From assembly GCF_013149785.1 (NCBI RefSeq), contig NZ_JABEZU010000005.1, positions 248,001 to 312,000 on the forward strand: a stretch of 64,000 nucleotides of DNA, given 5' to 3'. Positions 1 to 9,446 of this stretch are shown here, in pieces. Position numbers and translations under genes: made by a program. Below the pieces are notes generated by a model. It ran no database searches. It saw only the letters and a list, made by a program, of their open reading frames with translations, and was not told the DNA's origin. This stretch comes from Isoptericola halotolerans. GTDB taxonomy: Bacteria; Actinomycetota; Actinomycetes; Actinomycetales; Cellulomonadaceae. Position 1 is the first letter of the stretch. Every line of letters starts with the position of its first letter.

Positions 1-877
<877 letters not shown>

Positions 878-899
878 CCCCGGTGTCGGGCACACCTGG

Positions 900-905
900 G
901 ACAAT
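900..905 (+). promoter_or_regulatory. -10 hexamer of leaderless recO
   Basis: GACAAT lies six bases before the recO GTG and no Shine-Dalgarno sequence is present. This is the spacing expected when transcription starts at the first base of the start codon. It is an inference from sequence. Confidence 0.5.
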
Positions 906-911
906 GGTCGG

Positions 912-1646
912 GTGCCCCTGTACCGAGACGACGCGATCGTGCTGCGCACCCACAAGCTGGGCGAGGCCGACCGCATCATCACGCTGCTGACGCGCGAGCA
1001 CGGCAAGGTCCGCGCCGTCGGTCGAGGGGTGCGACGCACCTCGTCGCGTTTCGGTGCGCGGCTGGAGCCCTTCATGGCGGTGGACGTCCAGCTCCACACG
1101 GGTCGGAGCCTCGACTCGGTCACGCAGGTCGAGACGGTCGGTGCGTACGCGGGGCCGATCAGCGCGGACTACGGCCTGTACACCGCGGGCGCCGCGATGC
1201 TGGAGGCCGCCGACCGCCTGGTCACCCACGAGCACGAGCCCGCCGTCCAGCAGTACTGGCTGCTGGCCGGCGGGCTGCGCGCCCTGGCGGGCCGCGCGCA
1301 CGCCCCGGGACTCGTGCTGGACTCCTACCTGCTGCGGGCGCTGTCGGTGGCCGGGTGGGCGCCGTCGTTCGCCGACTGCGCGCGCTGCGGCGAACCCGGC
1401 CCGCACCACTCGTTCGCGGTCGGCCAGGGTGGTGCGGTGTGCTCCCGCTGCCGGCCACCGGGGTCGACGGCGCCCGCGCCGGAGACGTTCGTGCTGCTGT
1501 CGGCGCTGCTCGCCGGCGACTGGGACGTCGCCGACGCCGCCGAGCAGCGACACCGTGCGGAGGCGGCCGGGCTCGTGGCCGCCTACTCGCAGTTCTACCT
1601 CGAGCGCACCCTGCGCTCGCTGCGCATGATCGAGAGAGAGGCCTGA
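912..1646 (+). CDS. recO: DNA repair protein RecO
   Basis: A 244-residue protein that starts [20 protein letters not shown] and continues into the OB fold typical of RecO. Cysteines in CARCGEP and CSRCRP (about residues 157-160 and 177-180) fit the C-terminal zinc module seen in some RecO proteins. RecO works with RecF and RecR to load RecA on SSB-coated gaps and also anneals strands. The GTG start is preceded by a -10-like hexamer and no ribosome site, so a leaderless mRNA is likely. The stop overlaps the uppS start as TGATG, so the two genes are translationally coupled. The recO-uppS order is conserved in actinobacteria, including Mycobacterium. Confidence 0.95.
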   Translation: MPLYRDDAIVLRTHKLGEADRIITLLTREHGKVRAVGRGVRRTSSRFGARLEPFMAVDVQLHTGRSLDSVTQVETVGAYAGPISADYGLYTAGAAMLEAADRLVTHEHEPAVQQYWLLAGGLRALAGRAHAPGLVLDSYLLRALSVAGWAPSFADCARCGEPGPHHSFAVGQGGAVCSRCRPPGSTAPAPETFVLLSALLAGDWDVADAAEQRHRAEAAGLVAAYSQFYLERTLRSLRMIEREA

Positions 1647-2437
1647 TGCCCCGCGTCCCCCAGCAGTACGCCGAGCCCTACCCGCACCCGTCCGGCGCGA
1701 CACCGCCGTCGATCCCTGCGGAGTTCGTCCCGCAGCACGTCGCGGTGGTCATGGACGGCAACGGCCGGTGGGCCAACGCCCGGGGGCTGCCCCGTGTCGA
1801 GGGGCACAAGCAGGGGGAGAAGTCCCTGCTGGACGTGGTGGCCGGTGCGGTCCAGATCGGTGTCAAGCACGTCTCGGCGTACGCGTTCAGCACGGAGAAT
1901 TGGAAGCGGTCGCCGGACGAGGTGCGCTTCCTGATGAACTTCAACCGCGACGTGATCCGCCGACGGCGGGACGAGATGTCGTCGTGGGGCGTGCGGATCC
2001 GGTGGGCCGGGCGGCGGCCGAGGCTGTGGGGCTCGGTGATCAGGGAGCTGGAGGTCGCCGAGGAGATGACGAAGGACAACGACCGCTGCACGCTGACGAT
2101 GTGCGTCAACTACGGCGGGCGGGCCGAGATCGCGGACGCCGCGGCGGCGATCGCCCGGGAGGCCGCCGCCGGGCGGCTCAACCCCGACCGGGTCAGCGAG
2201 AAGACGGTGCAGAAGTATCTCGACGAGCCGGACCTGCCGGACGTCGACCTGTTCCTGCGGTCCTCGGGTGAGCAGCGCACGAGCAACTTCATGATCTGGC
2301 AGGCGGCGTACGCGGAGCTGGTGTTCCTGCCCGAGCCGTGGCCGGACGTCGACCGGCGGCACCTGTGGCGCGCGGTGGAGGAGTTCGCCCGCCGCGACCG
2401 CCGGTACGGGGGCGCCGTCGACGCCGCAACCTCGTAG
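1646..2437 (+). CDS. uppS: Isoprenyl transferase (cis-prenyl diphosphate synthase)
   Basis: A 263-residue cytosolic enzyme of the undecaprenyl/decaprenyl diphosphate synthase family, which makes the lipid carrier for cell-wall building blocks. The signature MDGNGRWA (catalytic Asp37), the [14 protein letters not shown]-like segment, and [15 protein letters not shown] near the C terminus are all visible. The sequence follows the mycobacterial Rv2361c type closely, so the product could be a C50 or C55 prenyl chain. The ATG overlaps the recO stop by one base. The short proline-rich N terminus before the domain is common in actinobacterial members. A very long perfect hairpin starts at the last base of the stop codon. 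Confidence 0.95.
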   Translation: MPRVPQQYAEPYPHPSGATPPSIPAEFVPQHVAVVMDGNGRWANARGLPRVEGHKQGEKSLLDVVAGAVQIGVKHVSAYAFSTENWKRSPDEVRFLMNFNRDVIRRRRDEMSSWGVRIRWAGRRPRLWGSVIRELEVAEEMTKDNDRCTLTMCVNYGGRAEIADAAAAIAREAAAGRLNPDRVSEKTVQKYLDEPDLPDVDLFLRSSGEQRTSNFMIWQAAYAELVFLPEPWPDVDRRHLWRAVEEFARRDRRYGGAVDAATS

Positions 2438-2500
2438 TGCCGAACAGGAGGTTGGGCCCGCTTTCCCTGGGGAAAGCGGGCCCAACCTCCTGTTCGGCAC
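2437..2500. terminator. Perfect 31-bp inverted repeat, bidirectional terminator
   Basis: Bases 2437-2467 are exactly complementary to 2470-2500, leaving a two-base spacer (TG). The element fills the gap between the convergent uppS and siderophore-binding genes. No U-tract follows on either side. Termination in both directions is the simplest role, but a 31-bp perfect stem is unusually long for an intrinsic terminator. Confidence 0.7.
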
Positions 2501-2513
2501 TGACCGGGGTGGG

Positions 2514-3575
2514 TCAGCCGCCGTAGATCTCGGCGAGCTGGTCGACGACCGACGGGACGCCGTCGGCCCAGTCGTACGACAGCGCCGTGGGCGGCGAGAC
2601 GGAGGACACCGCGACGGGCTCGACGACCTTGACGATGTTGCCCTCGGCGATGGCGGGGACGGCCTGCAGCGCGGCCCCCTCTCCGAAGGTGTCGGCCTCC
2701 TCCTGGGTGTACGTGTACGCGATGACGAAGTCCGCCTCGAGTTTGTCCAGCTCCTCGTAGGACAGCGTGTAGAAGAAGCCGCCGTCCGAGGTGTCCAGCT
2801 CGTCCACGGAGGGGGCGGAGACGACGCCGAGGTTCTCGAGGATCGACACCCGGGGGTCGGCCGGGGTGTACACGTACACCAGGCCGTCGGAGGGCGAGTC
2901 GACGATCGCGGCGAAGGTCTTCCCCTCGATCTCCGGGTGCTCGGCGGCGAGGTCGGCGAGGTAGGTGTCGATGTCGGCCAGCACCTGGTCACCGGCGGCG
3001 GAGCGGCCGAGCGCCTCGGCGGTGAGGGTGATGATGTCGTCCCACGGGGTGATCCACGGGGCCTCGGGGTAGGCCACGACCGGCGCGATGTCGGAGAGCA
3101 CGTCGTACTGCTCCTGCGTCAGGCCGGAGTACGGTGCGACGATCAGGTCCGGGTCGGCCTCGACGAACTCCTCGTAGGGCACGGCGGCGCCGCCCTCGGC
3201 GTCGGTGAAGATCACCGGGTGCTCGGCGCCCAGGGCGTCGTACTCCTCCTCGACCCAGGGCAGCAGCGCCTGCTCGCCGACGGTGAAGATCTGCTCGCCG
3301 ACACCGACGGGCGCGACACCGACGGCCAGGGCCGCCTCGGTCGAGCCCCAGCCCCAGGTGGCCACCCGCTCGGGCGCTTCCTCGATGACGGTCTCGCCCA
3401 GCGCGTGGGTGATGGTGACGGGGAACTCGTCGGTCGCGTCGTCGTCGCCGGCGTCCTGGGTGGCCGTGGTCTCCTCGCCGGGCTCGGGGTCGGCCCCGGA
3501 CGAGCATGCCGCCAGGGCGAGCGAGCCGACGGCAGCGAGGCCGACGGCGGTGGTCAAAGAACGGCGAAGACGCAC
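2514..3575 (-). CDS. Iron-siderophore ABC transporter substrate-binding lipoprotein
   Basis: A 353-residue secreted lipoprotein of the FepB/FhuD/BtuF class. A signal peptide with lipobox LAAC (Cys24) is followed by an acidic linker and then a periplasmic-binding fold with the family segments RVATWGWGSTEAALAVGVAPVG and EADPDLIVAPYSG. I chose GTG at 3575 because GAGGAG lies seven bases upstream; the frame is open further upstream but without a signal peptide. It faces the same way as the permease/ATPase operon but stands 121 bases downstream behind its own iron box, so it is probably transcribed separately when iron is low. The siderophore cannot be read from sequence. Confidence 0.9.
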   Translation of the reverse strand: MRLRRSLTTAVGLAAVGSLALAACSSGADPEPGEETTATQDAGDDDATDEFPVTITHALGETVIEEAPERVATWGWGSTEAALAVGVAPVGVGEQIFTVGEQALLPWVEEEYDALGAEHPVIFTDAEGGAAVPYEEFVEADPDLIVAPYSGLTQEQYDVLSDIAPVVAYPEAPWITPWDDIITLTAEALGRSAAGDQVLADIDTYLADLAAEHPEIEGKTFAAIVDSPSDGLVYVYTPADPRVSILENLGVVSAPSVDELDTSDGGFFYTLSYEELDKLEADFVIAYTYTQEEADTFGEGAALQAVPAIAEGNIVKVVEPVAVSSVSPPTALSYDWADGVPSVVDQLAEIYGG

Positions 3576-3620
3576 GGGTACTCCTCGGTGTGCTCGCGCC
3601 GGGACGCGAGGTAGGTCAGT

Positions 3621-3639
3621 TGAGGAAAGGCTAACCTCA
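3621..3639 (-). promoter_or_regulatory. DtxR/IdeR-type iron box before the siderophore-binding lipoprotein
   Basis: TGAGGAAAGGCTAACCTCA is close to the 19-bp DtxR/IdeR consensus TTAGGTTAGGCTAACCTAA. It lies 46 bases before the GTG of the lipoprotein gene. Fe(II)-loaded repressor would block transcription here. Confidence 0.8.
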
Positions 3640-3695
3640 CTGTGTCGGGATGTGGAACCCCGGGTCCCGCCTCGTGAGCAATCGGTCATGTGAGG

Positions 3696-4571
3696 TCACT
3701 CACGGGGCTCGGCGGAACCGTCCGGCGCGAGGGTGCCGTCCGCGCGGCGGTGCCGGCCGACCGGCACGATCATCGGAGTTCCGGAGACCGGGTCGGGCAC
3801 CACCTTGGCATCGAGGCCGAAGGCCTCCAGCACGGTCGCCTCGTCGATGACGTCCGAGGGTGCGCCCTCGGCCACGACCCTGCCGGCACACATCACCACG
3901 AGGTGGTCGGCGTACCGGGCGGCGAGGTTGAGCTCGTGCAGCACCATGACGACCGTCGTGCCGCGCTCCCGGTTGAGGTCGTGCAGGAGATCGAGCAGCT
4001 CGACCTGGTGCGTGACGTCCAGGAAGGTGGTCGGCTCGTCCAGCAGCACCACGTCCGTCTCCTGCGCCAGGACCATCGCCACCCAGACGCGCTGACGCTG
4101 ACCGCCGGACAGCTCGGCCACCGGCCGGTCGGCGAGGTCCGCCACCCCTGTCGCCTCCAGCGAACGCATGACCACGACGTCGTCGTCGCTGCTGTGCCGA
4201 CCGAACCATCCCTGGTGCGGGTAGCGGCCGCGGCCGACCAGCTCCGCGACGCGGACGCCGTCCGGGGCGACCGACGACTGGGGGAGCACACCGACGAGGC
4301 GGGCGAGCTCCTTGCGCGGCAGGTTCGTCACGTCCCGGTCCCCGAGCGTGACGCGGCCCGCGATGAGCGGGTGCAGACGCGCCAGCCCGCGCAGCAGGGT
4401 GGACTTGCCGCAGGCGTTGGGTCCGACGACGGCGGTGACCCTCCCCTGGGGCAGGGTGAGGTCGAGCCCTTCGATGACCGGGCGTCCGTCGTAGCCGATC
4501 GACACGCCGTGCGCCGTCAGGTCGCCGGCCGAGGTGCGTGACCCCGGAGGGGCGTGGGGGACGTCGATCAT
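3696..4571 (-). CDS. Iron-siderophore ABC transporter ATP-binding protein
   Basis: A 291-residue FepC/FhuC-type ATPase on the cytosolic face of the membrane. Walker A GPNACGKST is at residues 50-58, the signature LSGGQRQR near 154, and Walker B VVLLDEPT near 175-181. The ATG at 4571 forms an ATGA overlap with the stop of the upstream permease and has GAGGAG before it. It is the third gene of the operon that starts at 6635. It should energise import by the two FecCD-type permeases encoded just upstream. Confidence 0.93.
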   Translation of the reverse strand: MIDVPHAPPGSRTSAGDLTAHGVSIGYDGRPVIEGLDLTLPQGRVTAVVGPNACGKSTLLRGLARLHPLIAGRVTLGDRDVTNLPRKELARLVGVLPQSSVAPDGVRVAELVGRGRYPHQGWFGRHSSDDDVVVMRSLEATGVADLADRPVAELSGGQRQRVWVAMVLAQETDVVLLDEPTTFLDVTHQVELLDLLHDLNRERGTTVVMVLHELNLAARYADHLVVMCAGRVVAEGAPSDVIDEATVLEAFGLDAKVVPDPVSGTPMIVPVGRHRRADGTLAPDGSAEPRE

Positions 4572-5596
4572 GCGCGACTTCTCCTCTCGTGGGTGGCGAG
4601 GAGCCACAGCAGGTAGGGGGCGCCGACCAGGCCTGTCACGATGCCGGTCGGTGCGGACACGCCGAGCAGGCCGTGCTGGGCGACGATGTCTGCGGCCAGC
4701 ACCAGCGTCGCGCCCGTGGCGACCGAGACCGACAGGGCGGGCCCGCCGTCGTCGACCAACCGGCGGGCGATCGCCGGGGCGACCAGCGCGACGAAGGCGA
4801 GCGGACCGACGGTCGCCGTGGCGAGGGCGACGAGAGCGACGGCGACCAGCAGCGTGGTGACACGGGCCGCGTCGGTCGCCACGCCGAGGCCGCGGGCGTG
4901 GTCGTCACCGAGCGCCAGCGGCCCTTGCCAGCGGGCGAGGGCGGCGACGGCCGCGGCGAGGACGACCAGGCCCACGCCGAGCACGGTCAGCGCTGGACCG
5001 CGGACGTCGGCGACGCTTCCCACGGTCCAGACCAGCGCCGTGGCGGCGTCACGCTGGTCGGCGCTCGCCAGCATCCAGGCGAGCAGCGAGGAGGCGAGGT
5101 AGGCGAACCCGACGCCGACCAGGACGAAGCGGATGGAGTGCAGGCCCTGACGCCAGGCGAAGAACCAGATGAGCACGGCGATGGTGGCAGCGCCCACGAA
5201 CGCCCCGGCGGAGACGGCGGCACCGGTCAGGCCCAGGCCGAGGAGGACGGTGACGGCACCGAGGGAGGCCCCGCTGGCGATGCCGAGGATGTCCGGGCTG
5301 GCGAGCGGGTTGCGCAGGGTGGACTGGAAGAGCGCGCCCGCCAGCCCGAAGGCGGCCCCGGCGAGCAGCGCCGCGGCGACCCGGGGCAGCCGGAGGCGGT
5401 GGACGACGAAGAGGTCGCCCGCGTCACCGACACCGACGACGGCGAGCAGCGCCCGGCCCGGCGTGAGGGACGCTGCGCCGAGGGTCAGCCCGAGGGCGGC
5501 GAGGACCACGACGAGCGCGGCGAGCGAGCCGAGCACGAGGGCCAGGCGTCGGTGGCGGAGCGTGCGGAGGGAGGCGACGGTGGCCGGTGAGCTCAT
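4568..5596 (-). CDS. FecCD-family iron-siderophore permease (second subunit)
   Basis: A 342-residue membrane protein with about ten hydrophobic helices. The FecCD-family motif LFQSTLRNPLASPDILGI is near residues 90-110. The ATG at 5596 follows the stop of the first permease after a single base, and the gene ends in a four-base ATGA overlap with the ATPase gene. It probably pairs with the product of 5598-6635 as a heterodimeric channel, like FepG with FepD. Upstream in-frame codons are not used because they would lie inside the previous gene and lack a ribosome site. Confidence 0.92.
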   Translation of the reverse strand: MSSPATVASLRTLRHRRLALVLGSLAALVVVLAALGLTLGAASLTPGRALLAVVGVGDAGDLFVVHRLRLPRVAAALLAGAAFGLAGALFQSTLRNPLASPDILGIASGASLGAVTVLLGLGLTGAAVSAGAFVGAATIAVLIWFFAWRQGLHSIRFVLVGVGFAYLASSLLAWMLASADQRDAATALVWTVGSVADVRGPALTVLGVGLVVLAAAVAALARWQGPLALGDDHARGLGVATDAARVTTLLVAVALVALATATVGPLAFVALVAPAIARRLVDDGGPALSVSVATGATLVLAADIVAQHGLLGVSAPTGIVTGLVGAPYLLWLLATHERRSRA

Positions 5597-5597
5597 G

Positions 5598-6635
5598 TCA
5601 GACCCCTGCGACCTTCCGGCCGCGTGCGACCGCGACGAGCACGGGCGCGCCGATCGCCGCGGCGACCACACCGGCTTCGAGCTCGCTGCCGGGCAGCACG
5701 AGGCGACCGATCACGTCGGCGCCGAGCAGCATCACCGGCCCCAGGAGGGCGGAGAGAGCGAGGACCCAGCGGTAGTCGGTGCCGACGAGGCGGCGGGCGG
5801 CGTGGGGGACGGCGAGGCCGACCAGTGCGATCGGGCCGGCGAGCGCCGTGGCGGAGCCGGCCAGGAGCACGATCGTCAGGCCGGCCAGCGCACGGGTCAT
5901 GCCCACCCGCTGCCCGAGGCCGCGGGCGACGTCGTCGCCGAGGGCGAGCATGTTGAGCCGGTGCGCAAGGCCCGCGGCGAGCACGGCGCCGGCCGCGATG
6001 ATCGGCAGGACGACCGCCAGCGTCTCGAGACCCCGTCCTGTCAGCGAGCCGACGGCCCAGAAGCGGTAGAGGTTGAAGGCCTGCTGGTCGCGCAGCAGCA
6101 CGAGGGTGATCATCGGCGTGATGAGGGCGGTGACCGTCGCGCCGACGAGGGCGAGCTTGACCGGTTGCCCCGCCCCGATGGAGAAGACGAGCGCCGCCGC
6201 GGCGGCGGCGCCGAGGAACGCGAACCACACGAACTGCGCCGGCGCGGTCAGGCCGAGCAGCCAGACCGCGCAGACGATCGCGAGCGACGCCCCGGAGTTC
6301 AGCCCGAGCAGGCCGGGGTCGGCGATCGGGTTGCGGGTGACGCCCTGGATGACCGCCCCGGCGACACCGAGGGCGAGGCCGGCGCAGACGCCGACCAGGG
6401 CGCGAGGTACGCGCTGGCCCAGGATGACCTGGTGGTCGACGTCCCCGGCGACGGGAGCCGTCAGTGCCTCCCAGACGACGGCCGGGGAGACCTCGCGCAC
6501 GCCGAGCACGAGGCTGGCGACGACGACGAGCGTGAGCGCACCGAGGGCCACGACGCAGGCCGCGACCCGTCGCCGGGCGCGCGACGCCACCAGACGGGCC
6601 GCGTCCGAGGACGTGACCTGCGGTGAGGTAAGCAT
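5598..6635 (-). CDS. FecCD-family iron-siderophore permease (first subunit)
   Basis: A 345-residue multi-helix permease and the first gene of the siderophore import operon. The family motif VIQGVTRNPIADPGLLGLNS is present, and the VPRALVG segment precedes it. The ATG at 6635 lies inside the iron box, and six bases upstream is a -10-like CAAGAT, so the mRNA is probably leaderless. A GTG at 6590 is a weaker alternative start because it has no ribosome site. The product should form the membrane channel with the protein encoded by 4568-5596. Confidence 0.92.
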   Translation of the reverse strand: MLTSPQVTSSDAARLVASRARRRVAACVVALGALTLVVVASLVLGVREVSPAVVWEALTAPVAGDVDHQVILGQRVPRALVGVCAGLALGVAGAVIQGVTRNPIADPGLLGLNSGASLAIVCAVWLLGLTAPAQFVWFAFLGAAAAAALVFSIGAGQPVKLALVGATVTALITPMITLVLLRDQQAFNLYRFWAVGSLTGRGLETLAVVLPIIAAGAVLAAGLAHRLNMLALGDDVARGLGQRVGMTRALAGLTIVLLAGSATALAGPIALVGLAVPHAARRLVGTDYRWVLALSALLGPVMLLGADVIGRLVLPGSELEAGVVAAAIGAPVLVAVARGRKVAGV

Positions 6636-6642
6636 TGCCTTA
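6624..6642 (-). promoter_or_regulatory. DtxR/IdeR-type iron box overlapping the permease start codon
   Basis: TGAGGTAAGCATTGCCTTA is a near-palindromic match to the 19-bp iron box. The CAT at 6633-6635, which is the permease ATG on the minus strand, lies in its centre. Repressor binding would cover the transcription start of a leaderless mRNA. Confidence 0.8.
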
Positions 6643-6691
6643 TCTTGTCACAGCGGTCCGGGTGATCCGGACCGCTGTCCGCGAGGAGCCG

Positions 6692-7276
6692 TCAGGCTCG
6701 ATCGCTCGCCGGGTCCGCCAGGGCGGCGTCCTCGGTCCGGAGCCGGGACCGACGGCGGCGCACGAGCCAGGCGACGCCGGCCGCGGCGAACAGCAGCGCC
6801 ACGGCCAGCGCGGCCGGGTGGACGAGGAAGAGCAGGATCGCCGCATAGACCACGGCCGTGCCGACCGTCGTCCAGACCGCGGCCCAGATGAGGCAGCCGA
6901 AGAAGAGCGCCACGAGGTAGCGGCCGAACGGCATCCGCAGGTATCCGGCGGCGAGGTTGACGATCGTCTGCACCCCGACGGTGAGGAAGGACACCGTGAC
7001 CGCCGGCGGCCCCCAGCGGTGGATGCGGTCGACGATCTGGACCGCGCGGGGGGTCGCCAGCAGGTGCGCCACCCGGGTCCCGCCCATGCCGCGGGCGACG
7101 CCACGGCCGAGCCAGTACGTCCCCTGGGCGCGCGCCATGACGATGCAGAAGGCGATGACGTAGACGACCCAGTAGGGGAACCCGTCGAGCGTGAACACCC
7201 CGCGGTGCCCGCTCTCCCCGGTCGAGGCGACCACGACGACCGCGGCCGGGGTGATCGAGGCGAGGGTCATGAGCAC
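6692..7276 (-). CDS. DedA-family (SNARE-associated/VTT) membrane protein
   Basis: A 194-residue protein with about five hydrophobic stretches. The core segment AVTVSFLTVGVQTIVNLAAG followed by MPFGRYLVALFFGCLIWA resembles the DedA/VTT domain. Bacterial DedA proteins are linked to lipid-carrier recycling and proton-motive force, but the role of this one cannot be set from sequence. The GTG at 7276 and the ATG at 7270 are both possible starts, and neither has a strong ribosome site. It lies between the iron operon and the zinc operon on the same strand, without overlap. Confidence 0.75.
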   Translation of the reverse strand: MLMTLASITPAAVVVVASTGESGHRGVFTLDGFPYWVVYVIAFCIVMARAQGTYWLGRGVARGMGGTRVAHLLATPRAVQIVDRIHRWGPPAVTVSFLTVGVQTIVNLAAGYLRMPFGRYLVALFFGCLIWAAVWTTVGTAVVYAAILLFLVHPAALAVALLFAAAGVAWLVRRRRSRLRTEDAALADPASDRA

Positions 7277-7303
7277 ATCATGCCCTGCTGAGGTATGGCT
7301 GGC

Positions 7304-7708
7304 CTAACCCTCGCGCGCGGCACGGCAGGCCGCGCACGTACCCCACAGCTCCACGGTGTGCTCGATGTCGGAGAAGCCCTGGGCCGCTGCGACGCGTGCC
7401 GCCCAGGACTCGACCGTGGGGCCGTCGATCTCCACGGCCGTACCGCAGGAGCGGCACACCAGGTGGTGGTGGTGCTCGTCGCGCACGCAGCGCCGGTACA
7501 GGGCCTCGCCGTCCTCGGTGCGCAGCACGTCGACCTCGCCGCCGGCGGCGAGGGACTGGAGCGTCCGGTAGACGGTGGCGAGCCCGACGGCGTCACCGCG
7601 GTCACGCAGCAGCTCGTGGAGCTGCTGCGCGCTGCGGAACTCGTCGGTCGCGTCCAGCGCGCCGGCGACGGCGGCACGCTGCTTGGTCATGCGCAGCTGC
7701 TGGGTCAT
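7304..7708 (-). CDS. zur: Fur-family zinc uptake regulator Zur
   Basis: A 134-residue Fur-family repressor. A winged-helix domain (recognition part GLATVYRTLQSLAAGGEVD) is followed by metal-binding residues HHHHLVC (79-85) and two Cys pairs, CRSC (85-88) and CAAC (125-128), which bind structural zinc. It is the last gene of the znuA-znuC-znuB-zur operon and overlaps znuB by four bases (ATGA). That linkage makes Zur more likely than Fur. With zinc it should repress its own operon at the box near 10432-10446. Confidence 0.92.
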   Translation of the reverse strand: MTQQLRMTKQRAAVAGALDATDEFRSAQQLHELLRDRGDAVGLATVYRTLQSLAAGGEVDVLRTEDGEALYRRCVRDEHHHHLVCRSCGTAVEIDGPTVESWAARVAAAQGFSDIEHTVELWGTCAACRAAREG

Positions 7709-8643
7709 CTCTCGCACACTCCTTCGGTGCTGGTGGTGGTGGCGGCGACCTCGACCTCGACGTCGTCGGGGATGTCGGGGTGCGGGTCTCGCGCCGGCCG
7801 TCGACGGGTCAGCAGCGGGTGGAAGCCTGCCACGACCGCGTACACGGCGATGGCCAGGACCACGATGAGGGCACCGGGGGAGACCGGGTACCAGTAGGTG
7901 ATGCTGAGCCCGACGACGCACACGACGACGCCGACCACCGAGCCTACCGCCATCGTGCGACGGAACGAGTGGGTGACGAGCTGGCCGATCGCCACCGGGA
8001 CGATCATCAGCGCCGAGACGAGCAGCAGCCCCACGACCCGCATCGCGACGGTGACGGTGAGGGCGGCGAGCACGGCCACGGCCATGTTGAGCGCCCAGAC
8101 CGGCAGGCCCGAGGAGATCGCGAACTCCTCGTCGTGGCTGACGGAGAACAGCGCCGGCCTCAGGCCGACGCCCACCAGGAGGATGAGTGCGCACAGCACC
8201 ACGGTGAGGATCAGGTCGGTGGAGGTGACCGTCGAGATCGACCCGAACAGGTAGGCCATGAGGTTGCCGGAGGAGCCACCGGCGATGCCGATGATGAGCA
8301 CGCCGCCGGCGATGCCCCCGTAGAACATGATCGCCAGCGCCAGGTCGCCGGAGGTGCGCCCACGCCGTCGGACGACCTCGATGAGCACGGAGCCGACGAC
8401 GGCGGCCACGACGGCGCCGGGGATCGCGAGGACGTCGTTGGGCACCAGCCCCAGGCCCGCCCCGACGAGCCAGCCCAGCGCGACACCCGTCAGGGCGACG
8501 TGCCCGATGCCGTCGCCGAGGAGGGCGAGGCGCCGCTGCACGAGGTAGGTGCCGACCACCGGGGCGCTGACGCCGACGAGCAGGGCCGCGACGAGCGCCC
8601 GCTGCATCAGGGGGTCGGTGAACATCGAGCCGAGCTCGCCCAT
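7705..8643 (-). CDS. znuB: Zinc ABC transporter permease
   Basis: A 312-residue ABC-3 family integral membrane protein. The family segments RRLALLGDGIGHVALTGVALG and MRVVGLLLVSALMIVPVAIG are clear, with eight or nine hydrophobic helices. It starts in a TGATG overlap with the znuC stop and ends in an ATGA overlap with zur, so all four proteins are made from one coupled message. A charged tail of about 35 residues after the last helix is variable in this family. Confidence 0.93.
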   Translation of the reverse strand: MGELGSMFTDPLMQRALVAALLVGVSAPVVGTYLVQRRLALLGDGIGHVALTGVALGWLVGAGLGLVPNDVLAIPGAVVAAVVGSVLIEVVRRRGRTSGDLALAIMFYGGIAGGVLIIGIAGGSSGNLMAYLFGSISTVTSTDLILTVVLCALILLVGVGLRPALFSVSHDEEFAISSGLPVWALNMAVAVLAALTVTVAMRVVGLLLVSALMIVPVAIGQLVTHSFRRTMAVGSVVGVVVCVVGLSITYWYPVSPGALIVVLAIAVYAVVAGFHPLLTRRRPARDPHPDIPDDVEVEVAATTTSTEGVCER

Positions 8644-9446
8644 CACGGGTTCACCTCCGTCGGGCCGGTGCCGAGAGGGCCGTCGCCGAGCCCGACCTCG
8701 GCCGTCTGGAGAGGCAGCTCCGAGGTGTGCGGGTGCACGTGGTCGTGCTCGGGGATGTCGTGCGCGGCCCGTGCGCGGGGCGGGGCGCCGTCGTGCACCA
8801 CGACACCGTGCCGGAGCACGACGGCGCGGGTGACGAGACCGGCGAGCTCGCCCAGCTCGTGGACCACGACGAGCACCGTGAGGCCGCTGTCGGCGAGCCG
8901 GGTCATCGTCGCCGCGAAGGCCTCCTGGCTGGCCCGGTCGACCCCGGCCACCGGCTCGTCGAGGACGAGGACCTCGGGCTCGCGCACCAGGGCGCGGGCG
9001 ATGAGGACGCGCTGCTGCTGACCCCCGGAGAGCTGGCTGGTGGCGTCGTCGGCACGGTCGGCGAGGCCCACCTGGTCGAGAGCCTCGCGCACCAGGTGCC
9101 GCCACCCGCGCGGCAGCGCGAGGCGTCGACCGTGCAGCAGCCCGGAGGCGACGACCTCGGCCGCGGTCGAGGGGACGCCGGCGGCCGCGCTGACGCGCTG
9201 CGGGACGTAGCCGATGCGGTGCCAGGGCACCCCGTTGCCCAGCGGGTGGCCCAGGAGGCTCACCGTGCCGCGCGACGGGGGCAGGACACCGACGACGGTG
9301 CGCACCAGGGTGGACTTGCCGGACCCGTTGGCGCCCAGCAGGGCGACGACCTCTCCGGTGTCCACGCGCAGGTCCACCCCGCGCAGCACGTGGCTGGCAC
9401 CCAGGTGGACGTGCACTCCCTGGGCGTCGATGACGGGTGTGGTCAC
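8643..9446 (-). CDS. znuC: Zinc ABC transporter ATP-binding protein
   Basis: A 267-residue ATPase. Walker A GANGSGKST is at residues 38-46, followed by the signature LSGGQQQR and Walker B VLVLDEPVAG. The GTG start overlaps the znuA stop by four bases (GTGA). The C-terminal 35 residues contain a histidine-rich stretch (HDIPEHDHVHPH), a common trait of zinc transporters that may hold metal near the channel. The ATPase drives the ZnuB permease. Confidence 0.92.
   Translation of the reverse strand: MTTPVIDAQGVHVHLGASHVLRGVDLRVDTGEVVALLGANGSGKSTLVRTVVGVLPPSRGTVSLLGHPLGNGVPWHRIGYVPQRVSAAAGVPSTAAEVVASGLLHGRRLALPRGWRHLVREALDQVGLADRADDATSQLSGGQQQRVLIARALVREPEVLVLDEPVAGVDRASQEAFAATMTRLADSGLTVLVVVHELGELAGLVTRAVVLRHGVVVHDGAPPRARAAHDIPEHDHVHPHTSELPLQTAEVGLGDGPLGTGPTEVNP

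Noticed and set aside
4568-5671. Upstream start at 5671 for the second siderophore permease
   Set aside because: The extra 25 residues would overlap the previous gene, are polar and lack a ribosome site; ATG 5596 follows the previous stop directly.
7304-7708. Calling the Fur-family gene an iron regulator
   Set aside because: It is co-operonic with znuACB and the nearby iron genes carry DtxR/IdeR-type boxes, so Zur fits better.
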